The notes under the pieces: generated by a model
The model's input: only the letters and a program-made list of their open reading frames with translations
Told to the model about the DNA's origin: nothing
Databases searched by the model: none
Program-made: the position numbers and the translations under genes
DNA from: Micrasema longulum
Taxonomy: Eukaryota; Arthropoda; Insecta; Trichoptera; Brachycentridae
Direction of reading: 5' to 3'
Assembly (NCBI GenBank): GCA_022494885.1
Contig: JAGVSM010001007.1
Coordinates: 21,998-85,997 of the forward strand
Length of the DNA: 64,000 nt
Shown here: positions 1 through 10,757 of the stretch, in pieces
Position numbering within the stretch: the stretch's first letter is position 1
How the letters are laid out: the number at the start of each line of letters is the position of its first letter

Positions 1-524
1 AAACAGACCAAGCTTCAAAAACAGGTCGTTATTATAAATAAATTTCTTCAATTTAGTAAAAGTATTACCCCGTTATTTCACTGAGGCTGTTATTTCATTA
101 ACTTGTATTATAAGCTTTTAAATAACAACTTCTACCCCTTTTTAAAATAATAACGATCAATTAGTCATTAAATCGTTCAATTCATTGGATTATGGTCCGA
201 GGAAACTATGTTTGGATATTATGTCATTACCTAAATTACGTAAATCTCCACGTAGTACGCAAGAATTGAATCCAATTGTCTTGGAATAAATATAAAATTT
301 TGTCAGTTGAGAATTGAAGGGAAAAATAACGCAAAAGTATTTACTTTTAGATCAAATATACATTGATCGACTAACTCTATTCACTATACAAATAAACCAT
401 TTTACGCTGTCCACACAGTTTCCATTTGACGTATTTAAAACATAACGTTATTGTGATATCATACATAACAATGAAAAGATTGTGTTCAGGAGTTTTCCAT
501 ACATTGTATTTAAAGCTAGAAAAA
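1..524. other. AT-rich sequence, nothing recognised
   Basis: There is no coding signal, repeat or RNA gene that I can support here. Long A/T runs dominate. Confidence 0.5.
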
Positions 525-1262
525 TATAAATAAATATATTTATTTTATTAGGTAAACAAACAGTATGTACACATATATTGCCAATTTCTTTGTATATTAG
601 TGTAAGAAACTCATGCACACACCAAAAAAAAAAATTACACTTATTACAATAATTTTAATTACGTTCAATATAATAAATGTAAAAGAAACGAAATAAAAAT
701 ATGTATATAATAATAATAATAAAGTTAAATATCTGCTTCTCTCAAATTATCTATAATTTTTGACCTAAATTTACATACGTTGTCAAAAAAAATATCAGCC
801 TCGGTAAATATATTGTTATATTGGTCGCATATTCTTGGTATTGTAGATTGTTTAAAAATAGTTTGTTGACGCGTTTTCAGTGTAAAACAGAAGATTTTGT
901 CTTGTCGGTCTAGATGGCACACGGAATGGAAGTCTTTCAAGTAGGTTTGGAGAATCAATTTTATTATTTATTAATTTGAATAAAAATAACTGGTCTAACA
1001 TTATTCTTCGATTTTTAAGAGAGTTTATTCCATGGTACTGCATACTTTCAGCATGATTAGAGAAGTTAATGTTTAACCGGTAGTCGACCTGCTTAAATTT
1101 TTTTGTTGGACCCTTTCTAGCCTATTAATACTTACATTATAGTAAGGTGACCAAATAGGAGTACGGTATTCTAGCTGGGGACGAACAAATGTTTTGTAGA
1201 GTTTTTCATATGTCTCTGCATGTTTAAATGGTTTCGATACTCGCATAATAAGTCCGACCATT
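525..1262 (-). mobile_element. jockey/CR1-like non-LTR retrotransposon, 3' fragment
   Basis: Read on the minus strand, this is the C-terminal part of a LINE reverse transcriptase protein. At 1262-1073 the translation includes LYKTFVRPQLEYRTPIWSPY and then SINRLERVQQK, the typical post-catalytic RT segment. After a frame break it continues at 1043-852 (RRIMLDQLFLFKLINNKID) and 958-725 (IPRICDQYNNIFTEADIFF), ending in a stop near 725. The catalytic YADD part and everything upstream are missing, so this is a 5'-truncated dead copy. The AT-rich stretch from 724 down to about 525, with AATA/ATAA repeats, is probably its 3' untranslated tail. Similar C-terminal segments recur at 28463, 47755 and 63172. 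Family placement is by motif only. Confidence 0.8.
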
Positions 1263-1739
1263 TTATATGTTATATATTATGTTATAATATGTACAATTGT
1301 CGGGGAGTCAAGTGACCGGCCGCTGTCATATGAAAACATATAAAAATATACCTGCCAAACACTTAATAATTTAATATCTCTTGTAAATAAAAAGTTATTT
1401 ATATATATTTTTTTAAACAATTCTTAGCAAAAAATTAAATAATTTGAACAAATTTTACTTAAATATCATACATATGTCTTTATTTGAGTACCAATGTACC
1501 TTGTTTAATTCTTATTGAATCGTTTGAACTATTAAAAGCAAAAATATATCATGAATTTAATGGAAGTAAACATTTTAAGAAATTTTCACAAAAAAAAATG
1601 TAAATGCCAATTTAATTGAAAAACTGTCTCGTTAAGTACATGTTGTTATTATTAGTAATCATTGTACTCAAGACACCCTACAATACACTACAGCAATATT
1701 TTATTTATCTTTCATTGATTCTAAGAAACACGACCCCAA
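1263..1739. other. AT-rich sequence, nothing recognised
   Basis: No supported feature. Low-complexity A/T sequence. Confidence 0.4.
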
Positions 1740-2275
1740 ACATGGCCCTGTGTTGTTTTCGGAACTACGTAGATACGGTGGGTGCAGGGAAATCTCGCGA
1801 GCCGGGAGCGGCGCGTATTAAAAATGCTTCTTTTGTTTTGCATTTATGCCATAATGACAGCGGGAGAGTAACGTATCTATTTATTTACACGTCATCAGTG
1901 ATGTCTTCGCGTTTAATTCCAAATATGGCTGCCGCATCCTCTCGGTCCGAAGAGTCACCGAGCCGAAACCCAAACAGCGCATTATTGCCGCCGACAGCCG
2001 TCACTGCAGATCGTAAATAACTTTGACCCGGCTGTCGTTTGCATTCACAATGAGAGAACAAATTGTGTGTTTTATTTGAAACAAAGATTTCATTACCTCT
2101 GTCGTACGTCGTGCATCCTTCTCCGATCGGCGGCGGCGGAACAATTTTATCCCCCGAGGCGTGAGAAGGCGATTGTTGCGTTGCGTTGTATGAAATATTC
2201 ACGCGATGAATAACGAATTGGCCGCTGGAAAAACAAATTTGAACGCGAGGTGTAGTGTGTTTAACAAATCGATAA
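1740..2275. promoter_or_regulatory. GC-richer unique island, candidate regulatory element
   Basis: This ~530-bp block stands out from its AT-rich surroundings by many CpG dinucleotides and a lack of any repeat match in the window. Short open frames exist on both strands (to 134 codons on +, 105 on -) but neither has a recognisable domain, and overlapping frames on both strands are common in GC-richer DNA. It contains ATGGC (the core of Pho/YY1-type sites) near 1925 and a TGACCC half-site near 2022. My reading is a conserved non-coding element or promoter, by inference. An unrecognised exon remains possible. Confidence 0.35.
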
Positions 2276-3860
2276 ATTATACCTTACAAAACGACCGTGT
2301 TATTTATGGTAATTGTGGCGTCAGTGCTTCTTTTTTATAATGGAAATTTTCATTACAAATGAAAACAAATTATGTATAGATGGATTCGTCCAAATATTAG
2401 ATACATTGCAGGTTTCTGAGTTTTCGTCAGAATGGCATTACTTTAAACTGCATCTGCATTTTGAAATACTGATACTATACTTTTATGTGTAGGTAAAAAT
2501 GAATTATTACCATGTCTTCAAACTTCTGCCGGTAACTATTACAAAGAAACGATTAGAAATCTATCGATGTTTTTGAATACGGTCGATTTCGCATTATTGT
2601 TGATGCAAGTTGTTTTTTTTGTACTAAGTATACAAGATTTTTTTTATTTTTAATATCTCTACAGTTGTATTTTAATGATTTGTTTTAACCGCTTTAAAAC
2701 TACGCTCGAGTACGCACGGGCGGCTATTATGTGCGAAAATTCCCTCACCCGAGATAACTCGGGAAACTTTACCTGCAGAAAAGATCATTCCAAATATACT
2801 CGGGTGAAAATAAATAGTGCTCCGAGCCACGACGTTTTTTTTCTAGTTTTTTTGCATTTATAAGGTATTATTAATTCATTAATTAATGTAAATATAAACT
2901 AATATTTTGTTAATGAATTTCTTGACCATAATATAATCAACTTTCAGTTCCATTTCGGAGCCAAAATAGCTTTTACGTATTTATTTATTTATTTTTATTT
3001 GGGAAAAAACAACAGTTTTTACATATATTGTTAACAGAAAATAAGAATACATATGACCGAAAATTGTGAAAACAGTCAATAAAATTTTTCCACAGTGGTG
3101 TAAGATATTGATTAAGTGCATTATCTGTATCAAAATAAAAATAAACAATTGTTAGGCACTTAGAAGTTGCAAATAAAATAAAAATACAAACATTTATATA
3201 CAGTTAAAAAAATAAAGTTAATAGAAACAAGATAAATTTAAATTTTAAGAATAAGAAAAGAAAAAAGTTCTATAAAAATAATCTTAAAGGTCCAAAAATA
3301 TAATAATGAACATACAAAGACATACATAATTACTGACATCGTAAAACTAAACGGATGTGCTGTCTATAAGGAGTTTTCTATATTTTATATAGGAGAGATG
3401 AAAAATGTCTGCGTGACCGGAGAGAACAGTATTGTAATAATGACACGCTCTAAAGAAAAAGTCGTATTTCCTTGAGTTAGTCCTAGGTCCTAGATATTAT
3501 GTATACCTATATGTTATTTTCAGTAAATTAAATTTATTTATGAAAAAAATATTTTTTGCATTTTTTAATGAACACTGAAGCAGTAAAAAATGTTTTATTA
3601 TTAAAAATCATTTTTTTATTTGTACCGAAAATAAAAACTCGCCAAACCTACCAATACTTCCACTATAATACTTTCGCAGGCAGTAAAACTTACTTCCACT
3701 TCGTCATACAGTAAAAATGCAGTCATCCATAGACACACAGACTGCATGCTCTGAGAAAATACAGCGGAAATTCATTTTGTATGAAGAATAGTACCCACAA
3801 GGCGACCATTCTCTTATATTTAATAAGTAGTATAAACAAGTAGTTAGTAATTGAAATATA
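2276..3860. other. AT-rich intergenic stretch
   Basis: No gene is seen. At 2749-2764 there is a short palindrome around CCCGAG...CTCGGG in a slightly GC-richer patch (2690-2850). At 2978-3000 a run of TTTA units looks like the reverse of a LINE 3' tail, but no coding remnant follows it. Confidence 0.4.
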
Positions 3861-4250
3861 AATTTTTTTTTTAATTATAATTTTGATGTTTTTATTTTTA
3901 TTTTTTTCTATTTTTTTTTTATTCCTTTATTAATGTGTTTATTTTCTTTTTGATTTTATTAGATCGGGATATGTCACATACACATTATTTTTCTTTATCT
4001 TTTTTAAAAATATATATATATATACTTTTTGAGTATGTACTTCCAAATAGTTGATTTTACTGTTTCTCTTTGCATTTCAATAATATTTGTTTTGCATTAG
4101 GTAATTAATTTTTTTTTTTTTAATATTTGTGAATTTTCGGTTTAACTTTTATTATAATTTTTTTACTTTTGCGTATTTTTTTATGAGGTGTGTTTTCTTT
4201 TTTACGTAGAAAAGGCATAATGTGCCGTTTATTTAAATAAAATATTGCAA
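3861..4250 (+). mobile_element. LINE 3' end (non-coding), jockey/CR1-like
   Basis: A T-rich leader is followed by a small hairpin (GGCA at 4214-4217 paired with TGCC at 4223-4226) and then a GTTTATTTAAATAAA tail. The same hairpin-plus-tail arrangement is seen at 33690 on + and at 55525 on -. I infer the 3' untranslated end of a LINE of that family. No coding part survives. Confidence 0.45.
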
Positions 4251-4254
4251 CTTC

Positions 4255-4400
4255 ACGTAATAGTCATTTTGTAAAGATGTATGAAAATCTAGGCGTATAC
4301 AACGCCTACGATCGTTAATTGGCTGGTTTAAGTTATCATATTGGACACCATGTTAGATTTACCTCTATTTCTATATTTGAACATACGTATTTCTGTTTAA
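4255..4400 (+). mobile_element. MITE family 1, degraded internal copy
   Basis: It shares blocks with six other copies in the window (5538, 10640, 34091, 42138, 55747, 59967): the segments AATCTAGGCGTATACA, TGGCTGGTTTAAGT and ATATTTGAACAT occur in the same order and spacing. The terminal inverted repeats are not clear here, so this is an old, diverged copy. Confidence 0.55.
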
Positions 4401-4865
4401 TTGTTACGGAAACTTAATTAAATTTATTTTACAAACATCTAATAAATATTATTTGTCTTATTTTCTTTATTTTTAAATTGCTTCGTTTGCAATTTAAGTA
4501 GTTGATGGAGACATTAATCATATCACTGTTATGTGATAAAAACATTTATTCTTAAATAAATAATTCATGACGTCAATCTTATATGTTTTAGTTACACTAT
4601 CGTGATACTGGCATTAATACATAATTTATCATGTATCCAACTGTTTCACGACTGATTTCGAGGCAATTTAAATTATGCAAAAGATATTAATCTTGTAATT
4701 AATCAAAATGTTTTGTAAGGTGTGTTAATTCGATACAACTAAATAATTTTACTGACAATGACGTCACCATTTTCACTCTGTTTAGAGTTGCGAACCGTAA
4801 AAAAATGTTTATTTTTTGAAAATTTAATTGAAAATTATGTATATATTTTTGATTGAGTATAATTT
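4401..4865. other. AT-rich sequence, nothing recognised
   Basis: No supported feature. Confidence 0.4.
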
Positions 4866-4945
4866 ACAAGGTTAAGAAGAGGTCACTGAGACGGTTTGAT
4901 CATGTAGAACAAATCGGTGACAAAAGGATGACAAAAGAGATATAC
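4866..4945 (+). mobile_element. RTE-like LINE C-terminal scrap
   Basis: One frame reads KRSLRRFDHVEQIGDKRM followed by TKEIY, matching the recurrent RWFGHVERM...KxIY segment near the C-terminus of RTE-like LINE proteins (other copies at 15277-15316 on - and 29207 on +). It stops abruptly where the next, oppositely oriented LINE begins, so it was probably cut by that insertion. Confidence 0.6.
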
Positions 4946-4947
4946 AT

Positions 4948-5462
4948 ACTTATTTATTAATGCTTTATTAAGTTAATTCATAAAATCTCAAGAACTAATA
5001 TAAACTTTTAATAATATTACAATTTTTTTATCAAAATTTCTCAATCACATATTTTTTCAAATTAATTTTAAATATTTCGTTTTTTTTCTATTTCCTTTAT
5101 TTCTTCAGGTAACTCATTGTACAGCTTCAATTCCTTGTACAATGAGTTTTGAGATACGGTTTTTCTACTCATTGGTAATCTTATCTTTTGTTTACCCCTT
5201 GTTTCATATGTATGACATTGTTGGTTAAATTTTATTATTGTTTTTATTTTATTCATCCCCTAATTATTTTATGAATAAAAATTGGTACATTATATTTAAT
5301 TTGCTGCTTTACTGTGAGCAAGCCAATTCCTTTGTGCATTCTTTCTACATTAGAATAGATATTTCTTTTGACCATTATCCTCATCGCCTTATTTTGAAGA
5401 ATTTGTTTATTTTTAATTTCTCCGTCATAACATAAAAAAAGAATAGAAGAACAGTAATTTAT
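4948..5462 (-). mobile_element. jockey/CR1-like LINE, RT C-terminal fragment
   Basis: On the minus strand the translation from 5460 includes INYCSSILFL, CYDGEIKNKQILQNKAMRIM and VKRN, the thumb-like region after the catalytic core. After a stop it continues at 5256-5068 with IRLPMSRKTVSQNSLYKELK and LYNELPEEIKEIEKK, the usual C-terminal end. The A-rich minus-strand tail ends near 4948. The catalytic motif is absent and stops are present, so it is a 5'-truncated dead copy. It lies against the broken RTE-like piece at 4866-4945. Confidence 0.8.
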
Positions 5463-5537
5463 TTATGGACATATTATTGTTTTATATATAAGAATAAATG
5501 TTTTTTTTTTTTAAATTTTTGTTGCATATTGAGAATT

Positions 5538-5772
5538 AACATACTACAACAGAGATGAAGAACATTTAAGAGAAGGAAATATAGAAGTCTAGGCATCTAC
5601 AGGGCTTATGACCGGTCAATGGCTGGTTTAAGTGGCCACTTTACACACTGTGTAACATTCACCATTCTGCCTATATTTGAACATCTATATTCCTTCAATT
5701 CTTTCATCTGTTGATGTTTGTGAAGTTAAAGAGCTGAAACCTTTTTTTATGCGGGTGAGATTCATCTAAATG
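5538..5772 (+). mobile_element. MITE family 1 copy
   Basis: It begins with the family's terminal sequence (ACTACAACAGAGATGAAGAA), followed by the shared internal blocks GTCTAGGCATCTACAGGGCT, GGCTGGTTTAAGTGGCCACT and CACTGTGTAACATTCACC. The right-hand inverted terminal repeat seen at 42357-42404 is not recovered here, so this copy is 3'-truncated or diverged. No coding capacity. Confidence 0.75.
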
Positions 5773-5984
5773 AATTATTTCCATTTTTATTATTTATGTT
5801 ACACAGTGTGTTAGATAAAAATAATAAATTTTAATAAATATACTTTATAGTTTTATAAAACCAAAATATAATTACTATACGACAGACAGGTTATTCCATT
5901 TAAAATTTAGACTAAACTTTGGGATATCGATTCTCATATAAAGACTAAGTATTATCTGGTCGTGTCAAAAGCAGATTTAACCGA

Positions 5985-6120
5985 AGGACATGTATAACAA
6001 AATGTATGAATGTGGAAGAAGCTAGGAACGTATGTCAGAATAGACGTTTCTGGCGATCCATCGTCTCTGCCTGCTTCTACGGGCAAATGACGTGATGGTA
6101 GTATTAGTAGTAGTAGTAAG
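5985..6120 (+). mobile_element. RTE-like LINE 3' terminus
   Basis: One frame gives VEEARNVCQNRRFWRSIVSA, the last segment of the RTE-like protein seen also at 29384 (NVEEARYVCKDKMIWRSI) and, on the minus strand, near 15130-15070. It is followed by a short TAG/AGT trinucleotide run at 6099-6118, the expected position of the LINE's simple-repeat 3' tail. Only the extreme 3' end is present. Confidence 0.65.
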
Positions 6121-6854
6121 TATGTTGTAACACTACAATCGATGAATTCAAGCCGTATCTAATGACCACAAGGTAATAGGGAAATATCACATAATACGAA
6201 TACCGATAAAAATATGTAAAATGAATTTTTTTAAATAATTTTATGTTCAAAATCAATATGAATATTGTGGAAAATATTTTCAAATATAATTTTTTTTAAA
6301 TAAAATTATTTAAAAAATATCTTTACAAAAACGCGACATGTTTGGCCTGAACAATTGTGACGTCAAAATTCGTGACGATGTTATATTATATTTAAACGGT
6401 TACAAACAAAGTTCAAAATTTAACACAATCATGACGTATTGGGGGCGTGGCCAATGCAATGAACCGTTTTCGGGGAAATTCCAAATTATAAATTAAAAAT
6501 ATTTTTTATGCTACTAATTAGTACAATTATTTGTTTTTAATCGACTGTATTTTATTGACTCTTTTTAATTAAAAATTGTGAAAAAAAGATAAAATATAAG
6601 ATATTTCCCTGTTAGGAGCAGCAATGGAATATTTAAAAATTTACACGAATATAAATTTTAAATATGATTATCAATTTCCACTTGGAAAAATTGTGCCTCT
6701 AACTTGAAAATCGTGCAAATTGTTCTCACGAATATGGACAAGATACACAATATAAACATTCTTATTGGCTGACTTTATAATCAAGTAGCTAGAAGATACC
6801 TTACATGAAATTAGTTCTATTCGCATTTACCCAATGGGGATATATTTGTTAAAG
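6121..6854. other. AT-rich sequence, nothing recognised
   Basis: No gene. TGACGTCA-like and TGACGTA words occur at 6358-6438, but I see no clear copy of the TGACGTCA-bearing repeat found at 7798. Confidence 0.35.
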
Positions 6855-7260
6855 CCTGATTGAGGGCCGTTTTTTAAAACTCGACATTCGCTTGGCACGT
6901 AATTTTTCAGGGGAGGGTTTTTGTGATTTGCGTCAAATAGCGCGAACAATCTTTGTTTTTAAAAATAACACTTATGTTAAATAAAATGGTGTTATGGTTT
7001 ATAATTTTCTTTTATATTCTCAGCACCTTAATAAATTATTGAAATAAGAGAGCAATAAATACGATAAAATATCGTATTTTCAAAAAAAAACAAGACACCG
7101 ATATTTTTTTAAACCAATTTTCAGCGTTTTTTGGTAAGTTTTTTATCAAGTAATCGATGCGTCTCGGTACTGGATTTAATTCAATTTTTCTAAACCTACT
7201 TCGCCATTACCTCGCAGCCATTTGCCAGCGTGTTTATTAAAAAAAAGTCCTCAATCACGG
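6855..7260. mobile_element. MITE-like element with ~45-bp imperfect terminal inverted repeats
   Basis: The left end (CTGATTGAGGGCCGTTTTTT, 6856 onward) matches the reverse complement of the right end (GTGATTGAGGACTTTTTTTT, ending near 7260). The similarity continues inward through CGCT(T)GGCA and GTAAT. The interior has no coding capacity. The target-site duplication is not clear. I infer a non-autonomous DNA transposon of unassigned family. Confidence 0.5.
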
Positions 7261-7264
7261 TGGG

Positions 7265-7378
7265 AATCACAGCACAAAATACACATGTCTGAGAAATACC
7301 ATAGTTAATTTTTATGTTTTCCATGGAATCGAACCCGGAGCCTTCCGTATATCATGCTTCTTAACCATTACACCACGG
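7265..7378 (-). mobile_element. tRNA-derived SINE (type C)
   Basis: On the minus strand, 7376-7318 resembles a tRNA gene. The A-box-like TGGTGTAATGG is followed about 30 bases later by a B box (GGTTCGATTCC). The non-tRNA tail extends downwards to about 7265. Its head resembles the SINE at 16222. It does not form an obvious functional tRNA, so it is read as a SINE head. Confidence 0.65.
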
Positions 7379-7797
7379 AAACCTTTTTATAAATAGTTTT
7401 GTCTGACCTTTTTCGTTTAAATATTTTTTTTATAAATGCAAATTCTTAGCATTTAGCAATAACCTAACTTAATCCTTGATTCCTAGATGGAGCCAACGGC
7501 GCGACGTCTGTGAATTTTCTGTGTGCCTTTCTGTGGCAGTTTACTTCTGTGCATTCCGCATGTCGGCTCCGCTTCCCGTAGTTCAGTAGTGAACTGTCGA
7601 ATAACACTCAAATAACCAATTTCATTTTAAATCATATTAAATGCTTCATTAAACCACTGCGTAAGTTAGTTACCCTTAAGGTATAAATTCTTAGTATTTA
7701 ATGATAAAATAAATTGTTTAATTTTAATTTTCGAAAATATAGAGAGAAGAAATCAAGAATAACGTTAAAAATATATTGAAATTCAGGGCGGTATACT
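7379..7797. other. no feature recognised
   Basis: Mixed sequence with a slightly GC-richer patch at 7480-7600. No open frame or repeat match that I can support. Confidence 0.35.
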
Positions 7798-8018
7798 TAT
7801 CAATGTAAAAATAACTTGTTTTCTTTTATAATTGTTAGGTTTTAAATCGAGCACATCCAAAATACAAACTCGCAGTTGGCGTTACGTCATTTTGACGTCA
7901 CGCGTCATACCCGCCAAGTGCACTTCTAACAAACTTGCGTACAAGTATGGTGGGATAACGTACCATTTGTCCCAAAGGGCGTAAAACGTCTCATTTTTAG
8001 GTAATTCAAAATATTTAC
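7798..8018 (+). repeat. dispersed repeat with TGACGTCA palindrome, copy 1
   Basis: About 220 bp here match 56571-56788 in inverted orientation. Shared landmarks in order are TATCAATGTA, CTCGCA(G/A)TTGGC, ACGTCA(T/C)TTTGACGTCAC, ACAAGT(A/T)TGG and GGTAATTCAAAATAT. It carries a perfect CRE-like TGACGTCA. No coding capacity. Probably a non-autonomous transposon fragment. Confidence 0.65.
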
Positions 8019-8094
8019 AATTTAAACCGTGGTAGATATTTTTTTTTACTTATTTAAAAAAAAAAATAGACTCGCAGGATTGATTTTATAGTTT

Positions 8095-8250
8095 GTTTAA
8101 ATTGTAATATTTTATTGTATCTGTATTGGCACCTGAAGCGTAAGACTGATCACCTTATCTTTATGCAGCAGGTGATTAAAGTTAGCTGCATTTGGTTTAT
8201 AAATAAAGTGACCTGTGAACAGATGATCACGATAAAAGTATTGATTTAAA
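8095..8250 (+). mobile_element. SINE type A, tail only
   Basis: GCACCTGAAGCGTAAGACTG, ATCACCTTAT and GCTGCATTTGG match the non-tRNA body of the type A SINEs at 39286, 51345 and 62876. The tRNA-like head is missing. Confidence 0.65.
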
Positions 8251-8934
8251 ATAAACTTAGAACGATTAATGAAAATAGTAATTTAAAAATAAAAAAAAAT
8301 CTATAGTTATATTTTTTTACCTTATTGACCATTAAATGCTTTCTCCTAAGCGAGGATCTTTATGATTGGTTATATTCGATTTCAGTCACTTTTGTAGGTT
8401 AGAACCTTGTTGAAGCAAGATAACGATGTGGGTTTATCCTGGGGTAGGGTAGAATCCACAACACAACACCTCACAAAACGGTTATTTGTCCACAGACAGA
8501 GTGTTAGTTAGCTGGTTATTAGGCGCCAATTCATAAGACAAACAATAAATCAACCGTAGTATAAACACACTCTTGTTATTTAATAAATAATAAATACAAT
8601 CTTGTTGAGGATTAACAGTTAAGAGGGGAGTGCTGGCTTCAACTTTATTTTCTAACAACTAAAAACATACCCTACTAATGTTGCTGCAATTCAATTGATA
8701 ATCTAGCTTCCATATGAAGGATACAAGATATAAAGATTAGATGCCAATTTTGATTAATTTTAATAATATTGACATCTGACGGCAGTTTACATGATCCACA
8801 TTTCTGTTTAGTAAAATTTGACATCAAATCTGTACTTTTCAAGTTTCAAGATACCTATATTATTGAAATATATCATAATTGGAAAAGAGGAACTTGAATC
8901 TCAACCGTTCATGCGCTCTGTGGCTGCGAAACGT
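8251..8934. other. no feature recognised
   Basis: No coding or repeat signal that I can support, apart from ordinary A/T runs. Confidence 0.35.
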
Positions 8935-9015
8935 GCTGGGGTATTTATTTATTGTACAGCGCCCTTGAGGTGATTTTCACTAAAATGGAGCTATATAAAA
9001 TTAGCCAGAAATAAT
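8935..9015 (+). mobile_element. CR1-like LINE 3' UTR scrap
   Basis: The words TGTACAGCGCCCTTGAGGT and ATGGAGCTATATAAA match the 3' untranslated end of the CR1-like fragment at 62521-62598 (CACCATTGAGGTATT, ATGGCGCTATATAAG). The final trinucleotide tail is not preserved. Confidence 0.5.
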
Positions 9016-9109
9016 CGACTGGCCAGTATCTCTCGATGATAACACGCCCCCGCAAAGATACATCGAATTGTGAAAAGTCTGTTAAATACCCATCAATAAA
9101 TAAGTACAA

Positions 9110-9275
9110 ATTTTTCTTCTACAGCCGGATTTCTCATGACTGAGGGTCTTAATCTTCAAATGTTAAAAGATGCACTAAACTGCTCCACGCCTCTATATCT
9201 CCAGCTAGGTGCACCGCATCTGCAAAGGAAGAATTGGCAGCCTTCTTAACTAGATAGATCCATCTGATGGGGGAA
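9110..9275 (-). mobile_element. retrotransposon-like coding scrap
   Basis: Read from 9275 downward on the minus strand, one frame gives WIYLVKKAANSSFADAVHLA then GDIEAWSSLVHLL, after which frame shifts and stops appear. The open, amino-acid-like composition in this otherwise AT-rich region suggests a decayed transposon ORF. I cannot name its family. Confidence 0.35.
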
Positions 9276-9349
9276 CCTACACCTCAATCGTCTTCTCGAA
9301 ATAAGAATACTGAAATTAAAATCACGTATAAAAAGCATAAAATTTTATA

Positions 9350-9990
9350 TTGTACTAGCGGACCCGACAGACGTCCTGCACGTTGGCGTGCCTGCAATTA
9401 CCGTGAAAAAAAACTTTTCATTGATAAGTAGGTACTTGTTTATGATTGAATTAAAAAATTAAAAAATATTACTATTCAAATATTGCATTTAAGTTGGTAC
9501 CTAGGTACTTGTTCATGGTTGGATACCAAAACACAAAATAATTCATTTTCTAATATAGAATTCTTTTTGCAAATGCCAAACTCGGCTCTTCTCACCAACA
9601 GGTGAGCACTTTATTCATGAATGTGATTTTCAAAAATGTATTTAATGCCAGTTAATATTATTTTATCGTTACTGAAAATCCATTAAAATAAATTAATGCG
9701 AAAAAATTATAAGAAATTTAAGTAAATAATCTGATTGGGATCCATAAAAAGCGAATATCGTTTGTAAACATTCAGAAACAAACTTATTTTTAAACACAAA
9801 AAACAACATCCTTTCTTTTTTATATGCATTCTCGTCTAACGCAACCCTAACTTTTTATTCACAGATTCGATTTAAAATTTTAATATCTACGAACATGCAC
9901 AGCGCAAAGATCTACATTTCGTCGAAAACCGCACGTAAATCAGTTAAGCCGTTTAGAGTAAGTTCAGTGACATCACACGTACTGAAGAAT
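9350..9990 (+). repeat. dispersed repeat D, copy 1
   Basis: From about 9413 to 9985 this segment matches 35850-36455 in the same orientation. Shared landmarks in order are GATAAGTAGG, TAATTCATTTTCTAATATAG, AATTCTTTTTGCAAATG, CTGATTGGGATCCATAAAAA and CACGTAAATC. It begins with CTAGCGGACCCGACAGACGT, which is not seen in copy 2. No coding capacity. It is probably a non-autonomous transposon. A 61-codon open frame at 9895-10080 lies inside it and is not a gene. Confidence 0.7.
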
Positions 9991-10439
9991 TATACATATA
10001 AAGATTATTTATTGAGTATTTTCTGGCGTTGCCTAATAGTTGAAATTATTCAGCCAGATAAATCTTGCCTCCTTCAATAAAAATTCCAGCTCTTTTACTG
10101 CACACAAGTTAACAGAGAGAAAAGTTGAGGAAATGCGAGTATTTAAACATAGTCAATTATAAAATTTTTGCCAAATTGAAGGGTAAAATATGCAGGTAAA
10201 TTTACAGGAATTTTAAACTAAACCAAAGAAATACACGGTATTGAAAAAAATGGTTACATATTAGATTCTTGTGGTCAAACAAGAATATAAAATATATCGT
10301 TTTCAAATCAGGTAACTACTCAGATACATTAGTTTATTTAGTCCAGGCATTTAATATTATTGAATTATGTTCAATCACTAAGTGGTTTACTAAAATTCAA
10401 AATAAGAAAGAGTCGAAATGCAGATGCTATTCAAAAGCC

Positions 10440-10620
10440 ATAAACGGGTATGAAAATACTAGTGACCGAAGTTTCGGTTTTGGTTTCAGCCAGTAAAACG
10501 AGTTTCGGCCACGGTTCCGATTTCGACCGAAAATCGGTTGAAACTTCGGCTTAGCCGAAACCTGCGGTCTGGATGTGTCGGATTGCGTTTGGCTGTAGGT
10601 ACTCGGGTGCATCTTATGGC
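10440..10620. repeat. TTTCGG/CCGAAA-rich inverted low-complexity repeat
   Basis: TTTCGG and its complement CCGAAA alternate many times, e.g. GAAGTTTCGGTTTTGGTTTC and ACTTCGGCTTAGCCGAAACC, so the region can fold on itself. On the minus strand it translates into an R/N/K/P-rich stretch (FGRNRNRGRN), which I take as a by-product of the repeat. Confidence 0.5.
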
Positions 10621-10639
10621 TCGTGACTCGTAAATTCTG

Positions 10640-10757
10640 AATATTACGCAGTGTGTAAGGTAGCCACTTAAACCAGCTAAAGACAGGTCATAAGCCCTTT
10701 ACATGCCCAGACTTCCATACTTCGTTTTCGAAAATGTTTTTGCTCTCTGTTGGAATA
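10640..10757 (-). mobile_element. MITE family 1, partial copy
   Basis: On the minus strand it contains the family blocks in order: GAAAATGTTTT-like start (inverted), CAGACTTCC, GTCATAAGCCC, AGCCACTTAAACCAGC and ACACACTG-like. The outer ends are lost. Confidence 0.65.

Noticed and set aside
1616..2202. Open frames of 134 codons (+) and 105 codons (-) in the GC-richer island
   Set aside because: They overlap each other on opposite strands, show no domain, and the plus frame begins in AT-rich non-coding sequence. More likely a by-product of GC content.
10427..10612. Arginine/asparagine-rich protein (FGRNRNRGRN) on the minus strand
   Set aside because: The pattern follows from the repeated TTTCGG/CCGAAA sequence and is present in mirrored form, so it is a repeat.
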